DNA of 64,000 nt from positions 9,190,195 to 9,254,194 of the forward strand of contig NC_086384.1 of the NCBI RefSeq assembly GCF_036588685.1, given 5' to 3'. Shown here one piece after another: positions 1 to 15,200 of the stretch. Below the pieces are notes generated by a model that was not told the DNA's origin, ran no database searches, and was given only the letters and a program-made list of their open reading frames with translations. Position numbers and translations under genes: made by a program. Positions within the stretch are counted from its first letter, which is position 1; each line of letters starts with the position of its first letter. This stretch comes from Mytilus trossulus (Eukaryota; Mollusca; Bivalvia; Mytilida; Mytilidae).

Positions 1-144
1 GTATAATATGTATCTGTTATTGGCCACGTTACGTTTCTAAGTCTAATAGACCCATCACATGGTTGGGATAAAATCTGAAAAAGTAAAAAAAATAGAAGTA
101 AAAACGGCGTTTGTCAAGCCATTCTGTTGTGGGGGAAGCAATGT

Positions 145-273
145 CTATTTGTGTTGTTCAGTAGTAGAACTTATATAAGTATTCGATCTGCATAAAATAG
201 TATCTACTTTTTCTAATTGAAGTGTCTGTCCATCATTAGAGAAATACAAGATGATACGAAAAGGGGAACATGG
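145..273 (-). CDS. Possible terminal exon
   Basis: A frame with no ATG runs open on the minus strand from about 391 to a TAG at 145-147. Taking the phase-0 acceptor TACAAG before 273 gives 42 residues containing [20 protein letters not shown]. The R-I...Y-x-S-N-D-G phrase is what the end of a BPSL0067-like domain would be expected to look like. The acceptor lacks a good pyrimidine tract, so this is tentative. Confidence 0.25.
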   Translation of the reverse strand, partial: PCSPFRIILYFSNDGQTLQLEKVDTILCRSNTYISSTTEQHK

Positions 274-3200
274 CTTGTATTCAGTAATTTTCGATGAAAA
301 CAGAATTATTATAAGTTCACCGATGGAAATATTTTCAAGAATATATAAGATATGAATAATTGACGAGAACCTTGTCCAATCATTTAAGTTTCAATATGTT
401 GGCACTTATATTAAATGCTGAAAAGTATTAACAAATATAAAAAAAAAGGAAAAATCAAACTGCATTTACCATGTCCTACTTTTGTATGCTAATACTACAA
501 AGACAAAACTGAAATTACACTTTGATTTGAACATGTCAGAGCATGTTGAGTTACTTTGAGAACTCATCACATAATATCTCACCTGCAAGGAATCATTGTG
601 CTTATCGCACGATACCAGAACTGCCGATTCAATCAAAACATCCTGTCGAAACTGTGCCACTGCTATAAAACTTGGCAAAATGCCACAGTATGTTGAAACC
701 TGTTAATACAGTAAACTATAGTACGTCAGTGAGCCGTATCCACTTTGTAAATTAACTCATTTTGATGTTTCTATTTATTCGTCGGTTGGTATAGATATTT
801 GTAACAAATGTAATATCGATTAAGTTTAAAAAACGTAGTAACAAATGTTAGGAAAATGACTGCCATAAGAAAAGCAGTTAGGAGTCACAAAAGTAACAAC
901 AATTGAAAAAAAAACCGATAGAAAAAAATGAGGTATCAGAGTATTCAATAATGTTGTATTCTGCATTTTTTTCTCTCCCCAAATTACCCCAAAAAGTAAC
1001 TCTTTAATTGCATGCACATGTCCATTATCTGCCTAAACAGATCAAATCACAACTTTGATTAAAATTATTACACACTGAACATTTTTTTTTATATATGATA
1101 CTTTAGAGACAACAATAACAAAAAACAGAGCGAACTTTCGTGATCATACCTGCACTCCTCGTTTCCATGACGACAGATCTGGTGCAGCACACCGAGCCAA
1201 CACCACAGCATGAGATAGTACACTTTCTCCTGATAAGCATTTGGTATCGTTAACACTTCTTAAAACTGATCTTTTGGCTAAATCCTTGAGGAGATTCTGC
1301 TTATCACAAGATTGTACATTTGGCACTAGGAGGAGAGAACAAATGTTTGTTTGTATAAACAATGTAATTAATACTTGTTAACTTGGTTGTTGATGAAGTC
1401 CGTTTATTGATTTGCCTTCATCGGGGACGCTCAAAGCAGAATATGTGAAAGCGAAAATCCGAATCAGGTAGACAGTTTTATGACTTACACAGATGGACAC
1501 TAGGGATTGACCTGGCGTTCACATCCTCAGTACAAATAGTAGTGAACGTTTTGTCTTGTCAATGCATTGATAATAAGTCGAACAAACACATATGGTTGTA
1601 AATTTGTCAACACATACTAGCGTCAAAGGTATAAACCAATAGCACAGTTGGAGTGTAGGGATGTTAAAGGAATAAAAAGGTGCGTTTAAAACTTTCGGTG
1701 TGTTGAATTAAACACTTATGTGGTAACATAGTGATAGGATTTAAACATATTGAAAAATAAATTTATTGTTTCAACAGCTGCAAATGACAAGTAACGAAGA
1801 CAAGTTAAACTTTTAAGAAAGTATGTTTGTAGTTTTTTAATTGTCGCTTTTGCCTTACACACCAAATAAACCAACATAAACCTTCAGCAACAATTTCCAA
1901 TATTTTAATTATGGTATCATTTGTAGGAAAATGCATTTGTTTATTGTAAGTCTAAACATATCTGTAATCAGTATGTATGCAATGTTATATATGTACTCTC
2001 TTTGAATATTACCGTTGATGTCCTTTCATAATTGATATACATATGGATACTTCAGATCTCAGTTTGCTTGTAATAAAGGGTATAACCGAGACGAAAACGA
2101 GTTTATACTTACTCATGGGTGGATTAACGTTGCCATCCGTATTCTGGCCAGTGCCTGTGTCAACTACAAAGAATGATTGTAAAATAAAAAGAACATTATC
2201 AAAAATAAAGAGTAAATTTGCATTACTTCAGTATTTTATGGTCTGTGGCAATCTGTACCTTTACGGAATACCTGCTGTATGTACGAAAACACATACAATG
2301 TTTTTATTCCTAAAACAAGGTATAACAAGGTCAATTTGATATATTTATAGCAATAATTACAAGTCTACATCTTTATGTCTCCAGTTAGGATTCTGGTCAG
2401 TGAATATCAACTTATCTGAATGACTACATGTTTTTGAGAATTAGATGTTTGTTGCAGATCTTTCACATTCAATGTAAAATGGATTCAGATATTTGTTAAG
2501 TAAATAGCCAAGCTACAGATAATTTTGGCACCTGTTTATTGTTGTTGGTTTTGTTGTTTTTATCAGTGTCGTATATTTGCCGTCTTATCGATTTAATGAA
2601 TTTATTCATGATTCATTCACTTATACTAACTCTTTGAATGGTACCGTAGTATCAGAAAAAGTATATGAAAGTTTAAAACGAAAGCTTATGACAGGTAAAA
2701 TTTAAATGAATACATTCCACGTTAAGTTTCAGAGGTATGTGTTAAAAGATTCCTATTTTTAATGGTCTAGTTTGATATCTTATTCTGAATTATTAAGTGA
2801 TTAAATTCAGAATAGGATCATACAGAAGAAAAAATATTCGTACCAACTGTACAAATTGTGATTCAAGGTTCTGAACAAAACCCAATTTTTTACCTGAAAT
2901 TTTTTATTTAGGAAGTATAGTACCTGTGTTTCCATTTTTTGTTGTGTCCGGCAATTTAGTTGTAGTTGTTTCTTTTCTGGGTTCATTGGTTGTAGCAGGG
3001 GACATTGTTGTGGATGTCGGATGCGTTGTTTCTGTGGATTTTACTGTGATGGCAGTTGTTTCCGGATACGGTGTTGACTTTGATAAAGATGAAGATGTTT
3101 TTGTTCGATATTTTGATACATTAATTGTTGTTTGCGATTCTTTGGAGATGTCCATTTTACTTGCTAAGTTAGTTCTCTGCTCAGCAGGGTATATCGTGTA

Positions 3201-6200
3201 ATGTTGTGTCGTCGTTGGTGGTAATGTGATGGTTCGTTCTAGCAAATATTATTTTTGAAGAATAGTGGACTGAGATACCAAAATTGAAAATAATACTATT
3301 TAAAGCTATTATGTCGAAGAAGAAAGGTATACTAAAAAAACTGCTATTGAAGAACAAACACTCAATGATAAAAATTCTTGGTTATCGTAGAAATTAAAAT
3401 GAAATATGTTCTTTTTTATAATTCGATTGAAAAGATAATGCATTCTTTGTGTGAAAATAAATTTCAAGTATAATTAACCCTTTGAAATCACTTGCAGTAT
3501 TAAACGAATTAAAAGATGCCTGGTTATGCTTTGATTTCAATATTACCATTTTCACAATGTATTCCCTCAAATCCTGAATGGCATATGCATACGAATGAGT
3601 TCTCGTCGTCAAAGCAATGCCCTCCATTCTTACAAGGACTACTATCACAAACTGGAAAAAAATAAAACACAAAAATACTGATGTGATGTAGCAAACGTTT
3701 CTATAATGATTTTCAATGATGAGTGAAGATTGGCGTCTTTTCTCATATTCCACAGAAAAATTATTACATCACATCACCCAGTATATGACATGAATATAAC
3801 TGGTATTGTTACAACTAAGTATCCTTTCACTAAATCATACCTACAAACATCGCCTTAATGTGATACCAACTTTAACACATATGAATTTATATCATAGTAC
3901 GACACTCTTTATGTGTATAATGATTAGCTACATAAAGTGTCGTTCATGGAAAATACCAAAAAACACGAAGTAACGAAATTGCAGAATAATGGTCGTAACT
4001 GGAAATTTATTTCACATATCTGCAATAACTTAGCATACTTATCCGATCCTATTTTAACCGTGCAGTCTATATGTACTTCCTAGAATAATATTAGCCTTAA
4101 AAATTTAGTTTCTTTAGTTCAAAACAACCAAGTTGACTTACCCCTTCGTGCTGAAAAAGAAAACAAATGAAAATACTTTGTTCAATCATATATTTTATTT
4201 GGCATAAGTCATACAAAAGAATTGTAGTTGTAATTGACTTTCTGGTTGGTTTTATTACAATAAAAAAAGTTTTCAGTAAGACGATATTTTTAATATCCTA
4301 ATTTATATACAGACAATGTTAAGGTTTCAAAAAAATCAGTTTATGACGTGAGCATGATTTCCAGCTATTCAACCTTTTAAATATGTTCCTTCTGTTTTGA
4401 AGCTTAAAATTGTGAAAGGAAATTGGGAATGTATCAAAGCGACAACAACCCGACCATAGAGCAGACAACAACCGAAGGCCACCAATGGGTCTTCAATGTA
4501 GCGAGAAACTCCCGCACCCGTAGGCGTCCTTCAGCTGGCCCCCTTAAAAATATGAATACTAGTACAGTTATTATGGACGTCATACTTAACTCCGAAATAT
4601 ACACAAGAAGCTTTAAAATTAAAAATCATACAAGACGAACAAAGGCCAGAGGCTCCTGACTTAGGACAGGCGAAAAATTGGGGCGGGGTTTAACATGTTT
4701 ATTAGATCTCAACCCTCACCCTTTACATCTAGCCAATGAAGAAAAGTAAATGCATAGCAAAACGCACATTAAAATTCAGTTCAAGAGTAGCCCGAGTCCG
4801 ATGTCAGAAGATGTAACAAATGAAAATCAATAAAAGGACAATAATACATAAATAACAACAGACTACTAGCAGATAACTGACATGCCAGCTCCAGACCTCA
4901 ATTTAACTGATTGAAAGATTATGTCTTCATCATATAAATGCCAGGCAAAATCCCTCCCGTTAGGGGTTTACTATTATACTATCATAAAATATATGAGAAG
5001 AACATAACCCGTGTCATGCCAACAACTGTTTAACTTAACACATTTTAGCATTAAAATGACCGAATCCGGTCTCGCTTCTTTGCTTGTAAGTCGTCCGATT
5101 CCTTCAGTTTGTGTTAGCCTTGTTTGTCTCTTTCAATTTAGAGATTTGAACCTCGGATCGGCGAATGTATATCGCATTTAGATATAACTACTCAGATAAT
5201 AGCTCGCCATTTAAGTTACAAAAATTTAAACTGTAAAAACAAGAATCATAACAAATCGAATGACACTATATCTAACCGTAAACGTAGGAGAATCATGGAT
5301 CACCAGGTTGCACGTTAGTATGAACGGATCTACTGGGATAATTATACACTTTAGAATTTTCACTACTTTTGTTTTTTTAATTTAAACTTACCTATATTAC
5401 AGTGCTTTCCTTTGTAACCGTGATCGCATATACAAATATAAACCCCTAGGTTGTGGAAACATACTCCGTTGTTACATGGATTTCCTGTACAAGCTGTAAG
5501 AAATAGGTAGCAGTTAAATATGCCAGGGTAAGTCTTGATTTTGAGCATATAAAATGAGAAAGATTGACTAGATGTCAAAAATCTTTAAACACAAAAATTA
5601 GAAAACCGTACACATTTTCAATGATATTCATACCTTACTGTTATTGAAGAAAAACATTTGAAAATGTTTTATCAAGTTGAGTTTAACGAAAATTGAAAAC
5701 ACCAAAAACAGTATATTTATAAGCTACAACTTTGAAACAGTTGTGATACCTTTTACGTTTTGAAATTTTTTTAACAACATAGAGTTTAATTACTTAAATA
5801 AAATATATTTTATGACTATCGTGCGTCGTTTGAAGCGCTTTCTAAATTTGCCTAGATCAAGTACGCCCAAACCTTTATATTTCAAATTTACAAAATACCA
5901 TTGGTATGCTATACAGTGTACGAAACAAACCCAATGTTGATTATTTCATGTATTTAGTTTATTTAATGTGTACAATTTCGAACGTTTTTAAATATTGTTA
6001 TGCTTCAGTTTCAATTAAACACACGTAAAAGAACAGTGAAACAGAAATACAGTTACCTTCTCGTAAGAACTAAACGCCCTACATAAAGACGCATGATAGA
6101 CAAATTAATAAACACAACTTGATGTAAGAGGAATAAATTCAACTGTTAATGTTTTTTCGTTTTTTTTACTATACACTTCTTTCATGAAGTCAGATGTTGA

Positions 6201-9200
6201 CATAACGTAAGTTCGGATTACATCTAAAAGAATGTATACAAGTATTTTACATACCATCGTTCTGAATGGCTGAAAAAGAAAAACAAATCTTATGAGATTC
6301 AATATCAATACGGGTTTGTATCATAAACGCCTCGGGTACAATATGTAAAGAAGGATCGTTTACCCTATTGGAGCACCTTAGACCCTGATTTTTGTAATGG
6401 ATCATGTTGCTCAGTTTTTGGTTGGCTATTTCGTGATTTCGGTTTGTAAAGCCTTTGTCTTTTGATTGGTTTTAGCTTTTTTGTTATGAATTTAATTTTG
6501 CCTATAATAGTATTCGCTTCAGTTTTCAACATTTATCGTATGCAGAACTACTAGTACACTGGCTAATAAGGAAGTCAGATCATATGAGTCTCTTATTTTA
6601 CTTTAAATAATCAATAATGATTTTGATTTTGAAATTTGAAATTTCTCTTATTATTCACGTCATAATTATAATCATACTTTTTAATTATTGCTTTAGATAT
6701 ATAACTAACCCTTTTCGCATGTATTTCCTGTAAAGCCAGATTTGCATTTGCAAACAAACTCGCCGTTATCATGGTAACAATGTCCATCGTTTTGACATGG
6801 ATTTGAAAGACAACCTTGGAGTAAAAAAAAGCTTGATTAGACACTCCTCAATGGTTTGATAACGTTTGCCAGCATTTTTACTCGACTTAAATTATTGTTA
6901 TTTGTAATGAAGGAATTTACAAATATTGATCATATATCAAGATTATGTTAGTAAAATGTAGAAATTATGTATCCTTTAAAAGTTATTTTCTAATTTCAAA
7001 AATAATAAACAACTTGGTGAAACATTTGACTGTTATTGTCAAATGTACTATTTACTAGGCACTATATATATGGAATATATACTTACATCAGAAGGCAGTA
7101 ATTCAATATTAACTTTGCAATAATAACGATTATTTCGCATACATTTGCTGGCAAAAAAAATTTGACGAAGTCAGTCGCAAATGAAACATAGCTACAATAC
7201 ATGAAGATTTACTTGTTTTGTGCTACAGATTATAGGAAATTATTGAAACTCTACTTGAAAGACCTTTTGTAGAAATACAGATCAATATAACTGTTTGTTT
7301 TTAAATGCACGAAAACGATAATCAACTCACCATCTGGTGGTACCACTGAAAAAAATAATTCAAACCTTATTACGTGTGAACGTGAAACATACCAAATAAA
7401 ATGTTGAACTTAACAAATGCGTTCAGAATTGCCAGGATCGAACTTTAAAATAAATAAATCACAGTCATCATACTTCTTTCTTCTGTCAACGATGAGTCTT
7501 ATGTAGACAAAACGATGAGTTTTATGTAGACAAAACGATGAGTCTTATGTAGACAGAACGATGAGTCTTATGTAGACAAAACGATGAGTCTTATGTAGAC
7601 AAAACGATGAGTCTTATGTAGACGAAACGCGCGTCTGGCGTATTAATCCTGGTACCTTTCATAACTATTTACACCACTGGGTCGATGACACTGCTGGTGG
7701 ACGTTTCGTCCCCGATGGTATCACCAGGCCAGTAGTCAGCACTTGGGTGTTGAAAAGAATATCAATTTTATGGTCATTTTAATAAATTTCCTGTTACAAA
7801 ACTTTAAAGTTTTTGAAAAACTAGGATTTTCTTATCCCAGGAATAGATAAACTGAGCCGTATTTGAACCACGTTTTGGAATTTCGGGTCCCCAATGCTCG
7901 TCAACTCTGTACTTGTTTGGCTTTATAACTGTGTTGATCTGAGCGTCACCTATGAGTCTTATGTATACGAAACGCGCGTTTGGTGTATTAAATATCTTTG
8001 ATAACTATTTGGGACACTTTTGAAAATTGATAAGAGAAGAATGTATATGACCATACAGCATAATGATCAACTGGCATTCTCATGACGTTTTTTCTTATAG
8101 ATTATTATATTTGATATATTTGTTTGTATAATGGAAAGGGAATACTTATATATATATAATTATAATGGTGAAACTTACAAGCATCACATGTGTTTCCAGT
8201 ATAATTTGAGTGACAGTGACAGAAAACATCATTGTTATCATGGAAACAATGTCCCCCGTGTTTGCATGGTAGAGTGGTGCATGCTACAACAAAGAAGATT
8301 GTCATATAAAAATGCTGTATGATATTCAATAAGACAACTAATGACACAGAAATTAACAGATATAAGTCACTGTAATGTCTCAACAATGAGCATAGCCAGT
8401 GCCACATAGTCAGCTATAAAAGGCCCCGAAATCAAAAATGTAAAACTATTCAAACGATAAAACTAACGGCCTAATTAATGTACAAACAAATGAACGAAAA
8501 ACAAACATGTATTATCATGAACACAGCAACAAACGAAAACCACTGGGTTTCAGGCTTGTATGTTACTCTCAATCATTTTCCATTTTCAAAATAATTTGAT
8601 TTTTCATTTCAAATCAATTTATCATACATGTGTCTTGGCCCAAGTCAATAGTATCAGTAACCTTTTTCACGGAAGTCGTTTGATGTGTTTTGAGGAGTAT
8701 TTTGATCATTTTGACATTTATTATGAATGCGTGTCTATTTTTTTAATCAATCTATTTTATTCAAATGACTTACTTATTGATCTTGACGAATTTTTCTAAT
8801 CGGACTATTAAATCAAATTTAAAACCATAACGATATATTTATTGACAAAACATTGCAAACCGTCTAAAAGTCTTGTTTTTTTAATTGTGTTTGAAACACA
8901 CATTTATGATGTAGACAAAACGCGCGTGGGCTTGTGTGCAAAATTATTAGCTAAGTTTGTTTGATGAGTAGTTTTTTCATATACTTACGATCTTCTTTTA
9001 TTTCTGAAATGAAAAAAAAAAATCCTCAATTAACACAAAGCAGTAACTTTTTTTCCGTAAAACAAAATATGCTCCAAAAAAAACACCCCCAAAACGACCA
9101 GATATTACTGAAACATATTAAAGGTTATTTCATTATTTATTCATTGATTCTTTTGATAAACCTGAAATCTCATTTATTTATGTTAAAGAAAACAAATGCT

Positions 9201-12200
9201 GTTTTGGTATTCTTGACAATATAATTACATGCTTTGCCTTCTTTTAGAACTAACTATCAGATGTACCATAACGGAATTTGTGAACAAGTAAGCAATGAAA
9301 ACGAATAGAAGTTACACATTAAAATATACCTGTTTCACATAAATGGCCAGTGTACCCGTGTCTACATTGGCAGTTAAAGTTAATATTATCTTGGTTACAG
9401 TGACCGCCATTTACACAAGGTCCATCAACACACGCTGTAATCATACATTATTAGTAATGCATTATGTCTTAGAACGAAAAACTTCATACATTGTAAAATA
9501 TTTGTTAACAACACGAAACGATATAAGAATTTCAAGTTTTGATTAAATCATTTCAAAATGAATAAGAAATTTTACCCTAATTTGTGTTTAAAAAAGTTCC
9601 TTTATTGCGATGCAAGGGAAGAATCTAGTATAGAATTGTTTATCAAAATTCTAAATAATTTAAAAAAAGTGTACAATGCAAAATATACAATTGAAACGTA
9701 CTCTTCATGTGATTATGCTCTACGTTGTATACGTTTCAAAATGGTTTTTTTTTGTAATTGTTTTGATAATAGCTGAATAAATATCGCTATTTAAAAAAAA
9801 TATTAGTTTGATGTATTGTGTCCTTTTTTATTTTTTGTTTGTTTAAATAAGTACAAAACAACTTACGTGTAAGATCTGCAAAAACAGGAATTTCATAAAA
9901 TTACAATAACAAAATTTCTAAATTCAGTGCATTCACAATAGTTGCATTTAGAACAATTTGGTCCCGATCATTGAAGATTAAAACCATAATAGAATTTCCG
10001 ATGTACCGACATTGTAGAGTATAAACCTAGAAAAAAAAATAAGTTCTCGGACTAATGATGTTTTCTGAATTACCAGTTCACAAAACACTTTGTGAATTAG
10101 GAACGACATAGTCGTTTTTCTTAATTTACCTTCATTGAGAAAATTCAAAACCAAGCACTTGAGAGCCAAGGATGTACAAAAACGTGTTACGTGAGGACCT
10201 TCATGACTTTAACCAACATAAAAAGAGTAGCCAAATATATATAAGGTCAACTTTACGTATCAACCCGGACCTTGTAAAGGAAAGTAATACTTTGAAATTT
10301 AAGCCCCCTTTAGATTTACAAGTATTAGGCACGCCCATACACAATCATTTACAATAAGGTATATAAATGATAGTTCGTGTAAAGCAATTAGATATCAAGA
10401 AACTGGACAACTTTATATGTGCAAATGCAATACACCAGAACTAAATTAGACGGAATTAGAAAAAAAACAGAAGGAAAACAATAGGTCTTTCAACAGAAAA
10501 GTGGAAAGACCTAATAATTGCAAAACAGTTCTGGTCTTCATAAAGTAAGAACAAAACGAACTTACCATTTTCACAATGCGTTCCATGATATCGACTGGGA
10601 CAATGACAAAAATATCCAGAAGTTGTACTGAAGCATGAGCCATGGACACATGGATTGGACTCGCAATCTACAACATATAACATCATTACAAACAATTCTG
10701 ACGTCATAATTATAGTTATTTATACATGTACGGAAAAAGTATTCTTTGTTAAAAATAAGTCTTTGTACTATTTTATATTTTTTGATAAAAAGATTATATG
10801 TTATTTTTTTTATGTAGAAGATAAGGCTATATTTATATCTTTTTAACAAATGAATCAAGTTTTCTGCTAAAATTATACTTAAAATAATATAAACATCTAA
10901 TGTTTCTTAGATAACGAAGGCGACTGTTGTTACCTATGTTCCAATTCCGTTAACCAAATATAATTGCAAATGGAAATGGGAAATATGTCAAGAAAACAAA
11001 AACTCGACAAATATCAGAAAACAGGAAATGGCCACAAATGATTCTTCACCTCAGCCGGAGAAAATCCTGCACCCAGTAAAAGATTTCAGCTGAGCCCTTA
11101 ACAAATATAAAGAGATGATAAAGGCAACACATTGTGTTTAGAAGAATCCGCTTATTTCAAAAGGATTGTGTCGACAGAGTAATCGTCTCCTGCTATGCAT
11201 GTATAATCCACAATGCGATGTCACAGTCACAATCGGGAATAAGACACATAAAATAAATTACAGATCAGACGACTATGCTGCTGTATTAAGATATAAGATC
11301 ACGATAGCCCAGTAACAAGCGCATGACGTAACACGAATTGTAATTCAAATAATGCATCGCACATATTTAGAACAGATTATAGTGTTCGTTTGTGTTTTAT
11401 TTTACGAATTGAAAACCTCTTCTCAATTGTTACTGTCTTTTTTGCATCTTTTGCCTCTTTTTTTAATATCTTGTAAATAAAATGATCATATATACTTACG
11501 TTTGATGACTGAGAAAAAGAATGAAAATATTTATTAATCTATAGTAGGTAATTCGAAAATAGTAGTGAAAAGTAAAATCACAAAAATACTAAATTCCGAG
11601 GAAAATTCAAAACGGGAAGTGCCTAATAAAATGACAAAATCAAATGATCAAACACATCAAACGAATGGACAACAAGTGTTATTTTCCTGAATAAGTACAG
11701 ACATTTTTAAATGTAGAAAATGGTGGATTGAATCTGATATCATAGCGTTAAATATCTGACTTGTATGACAGTCGCTCCAAATTCCATTATATTTACAACG
11801 ATGCGTGATCAAAACAGGCATGATAGGTAAAATCGTCAAAATATTGGTACAACAGTCATCACTGTGTCACAATCTCAAAAGAAACAAATATTTAACAAAG
11901 AAGTACAAAAAGCATCTATGATATTAATGTTAACATGCATAACTGATCAACTATTTAAGTTATTGTATTGCACGCTGAGTAGACCACTTTGAAATATGGA
12001 GCTACATTTGGTGGAGATAAAACTTACCATTTTCACAACGTGATCCCGTGAAGTCAGTTGGACAATGGCAAACAAACCCAGTATCACTGTTTGAGCATGT
12101 TCCATGCACACATGGATTTGAAATACAGTCTGAAATGTTTTAAGAAAATGTTTTATTATCATAGTGGTGATATCATGACTATTATTTGTTGTAGGGTACA

Positions 12201-15200
12201 CAGATATGTTATATGAACTATAAATAAAAGGTTTTACTTGATTTTCTACAGACAAACACTTTTGTGGATATTCTCGTCTTCTTATTTTTCGTCTTTTTTA
12301 ATTATTGTTTTCTTATGTTTAATTTCAACAGGATGAAACGAGAGAACTACTTAGCTTAGTATGAAAATGAAAATGCCCATACTTACGATTTATAGCTAAA
12401 ATAAAAGAAAAAACAATAAATCATTTTCAACTGAAATTAAATGCCAATGATGGGTATTCATTTTAAATTCACGTTTAGAAAAAATCTTTATTGTTTTTTG
12501 CAGTAATAAGGGTAACGTAATCATCTGATAGAAGTATTTTTCAGTCATGATACACATACTTTACATATATTGTATAGTTTTTTACTTTTCTAATAAACTG
12601 ATATGATATGATATAAAGGAAATGAATAGTTTGAAACATTCTATGGTTTATTAAACGTTTTACTAGAATTTATTAATATAAAAAAAGGAGATGCGGTAAT
12701 ATTGAGAAATGAGAAAACTATCCACGCAGGTTCAAATAAAGTGGATGTAAGCAATTGTGTGCAAAAATACGGCATTCAATATGGAGATATGTCTATACCG
12801 TTTGGTCGCTAATAAAAGACCCCTAAATGAAAAAAAATGAGAAAACTGAAGGTATAATTCAACACATAACAGTTTAAGAAACAATTATGACACACATTAA
12901 CCAAAAACATCAACAAAGGAACTACAGAATACAAATTTTGGACACGCAGACTTTTCTTCAAACTTTTCACGACAATACTTTTATTAAAACTTGAAAGACA
13001 CTTTCATCGTTTAGAAATGTAAATATTGAGGAAAACAAATGACTTTTAAAAAAAATATTGCATAAGAAACAATTTTTAAAGCAAAGTCAAGATAAATGTG
13101 TATTTAAACTAAGTACGAAGCTTACTTACTGCCAATCTCACATTGTTTGCCACTAAATCCCAATTGACATTTGCAAATGTATCCAATAACTGTGCTGATA
13201 CAGGTTCCATGGACACAAGGACTGGAATCACAATCTGAAAATAATGTAAAGAATATAAACAGAGGACCATAAACAATCCTGATAGAATAAATTGGTGGCA
13301 TTATTTCAATTATTTATTTTGATTGTAATGATAAGTTAATCAATAGAGATGGAAGGTTAAGTGTTAATTGAAACCAAAGAAAATACAGACGAAAAATGTA
13401 TAAAAAGAAATTTTAGACAGACCTACAGCAGTCAGCTATGCAATAAACACATCATGGTTATACCATGTTTGAAGTGTCTTTACCGGTCGGGCGTTTCGTC
13501 ACCAAAAGACTATGCAATACAAAACCCGTACAAAACCCGAAGACTAAATAGGGTGCCCTAGATATGTTAGCAGTTCCTCTGCAGCTAGTGTCATCGTCTC
13601 ATTAATCCGTTCATAACCAGTAATCTAACAGTATAAGATACCTGATTGGAATATATCTTGTATGTAGCTAACAACACAACAAATGTCAACACTATAACCC
13701 CTATTCAGCATGTTCAGAACAGAATGTGAAAATTATAACAGAAAACAATCAGAACCTCTAATTCTATAACAGTCATTCACATTTGCTACTTTATCGTTGA
13801 ACGTTGGAAAATGGGTTGAGGAACCCTAAGACCACTTTTGGTTTCAATAAATTAATATAGAATGTCACTTTGTTGTCAGACAAAATATCGAGCATCTGGA
13901 TTACAGTCCAGGATGATTTTACAAAGTGATTAAAACAGAACGGTCTCTTATGCAGTAAGGTGTTGTCGTGTCGACATATTGAAATTATAAATTATGCTTA
14001 AATGAACGAATGACCTATAAACTGAATAGTACAAAAACACACTACCCACCAAAACGCAGCTCCTCCAAAAACACAGACGTAACAAAAAAGACAAATGACA
14101 ACGTGCATTGAATGATTTTAATAGCCAGACTTGATTTTACTATATCATGTATATGTCTTCGATTTAACATGCTCGTAAACCCCTTTCGACCCTATGTCGT
14201 ACAACTCTAACCGACACAATCAAAACCAGCAAAGAGCATTTGACAAGATGACCACAAACTAAAAGAAGGACATAGCTAAAATGTTACATTAGTTAGAAGT
14301 ATACTCCCTAAATACACAGATTGATTAATTTTAGATTACATCTTTATTCTGAAACTTACATCGTATCTTATAAGGAAGTTATGTTATTGACAAAAGAGGG
14401 ACGAAAGATACCAAAGGGACAGTCAAACTCGTAAATCTAAAACAAACTGACAACGCCATGGCTAAAAATGAAAAAGACAAAACAGAAAAACAATAGTACA
14501 CATGACACAACATAGAAAACTGAAGAATAAACAACACGAACCCTACCAAAAACTAGGGGTGATATCAGGTGCTCCGGAAGGGTAAGCAGATCCTGCTCCA
14601 CATGCGGCACCCGTCGTGTTGCTTATGTGATTACAAATCCGGTAAATAGTCTAATTCGGTAGGTCAAATTCATGAAAGGGAAGGGGATTGTAGTTACGAC
14701 TTAAGGAACATATCCGATATCATTTGTGAAACGGTTATTCCATAACGGTCAACCAACTCGTGATGGCGTCCGTATAATTTACGAAGGGATGATTTCAACT
14801 TCACCATTTGGAACTCTTGGTTTAATAGCTTCCTTGTAAGCAGTAACCCTCTATCAAGACAATCATGATAGGAAATGCAAGCACGGGAATATCGTATCAA
14901 TTGGGAGATATATACCCCGTATGCAGGTGCTGCTGGAATGTTGCTACTTATAAATGGAAAGTTCACAATTGGAAAGCTGAAATAATCTCTTTTGTCGTAA
15001 AGTTTTGTCTTCAACCGACCCTCATTGTCAATTTCTAGATGTAAGTCAAGATATGAAGCCGACTTAATTGTATCCGTAGTATCCTTTATCTCCAATTCGA
15101 TGGGATAGATGCGATCCACATAGTCACCAAATTTTGAATTGTTTAGTGAAAGAACGTCATCTATATAGCGGAAAGTAGAGTTAAAGGATATTGCTAACTT

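Noticed and set aside
2926..3201. Val-rich 91-codon plus-strand frame
   Set aside because: It is the antisense shadow of the Thr/Ser-rich stalk exon; hydrophobic Val-Val repeats are complements of Thr codons.
7090..7150. A possible 60-base exon between EGF modules 8 and 9
   Set aside because: Splice-like borders exist (CCAG and GTAAGT) but it would leave in phase 2 and break the frame of the next EGF exon.
7490..7627. Possible CRISPR-like array
   Set aside because: The 23-base copies are adjacent with no spacers, in animal DNA, and are a tandem microsatellite derived from a dispersed repeat.
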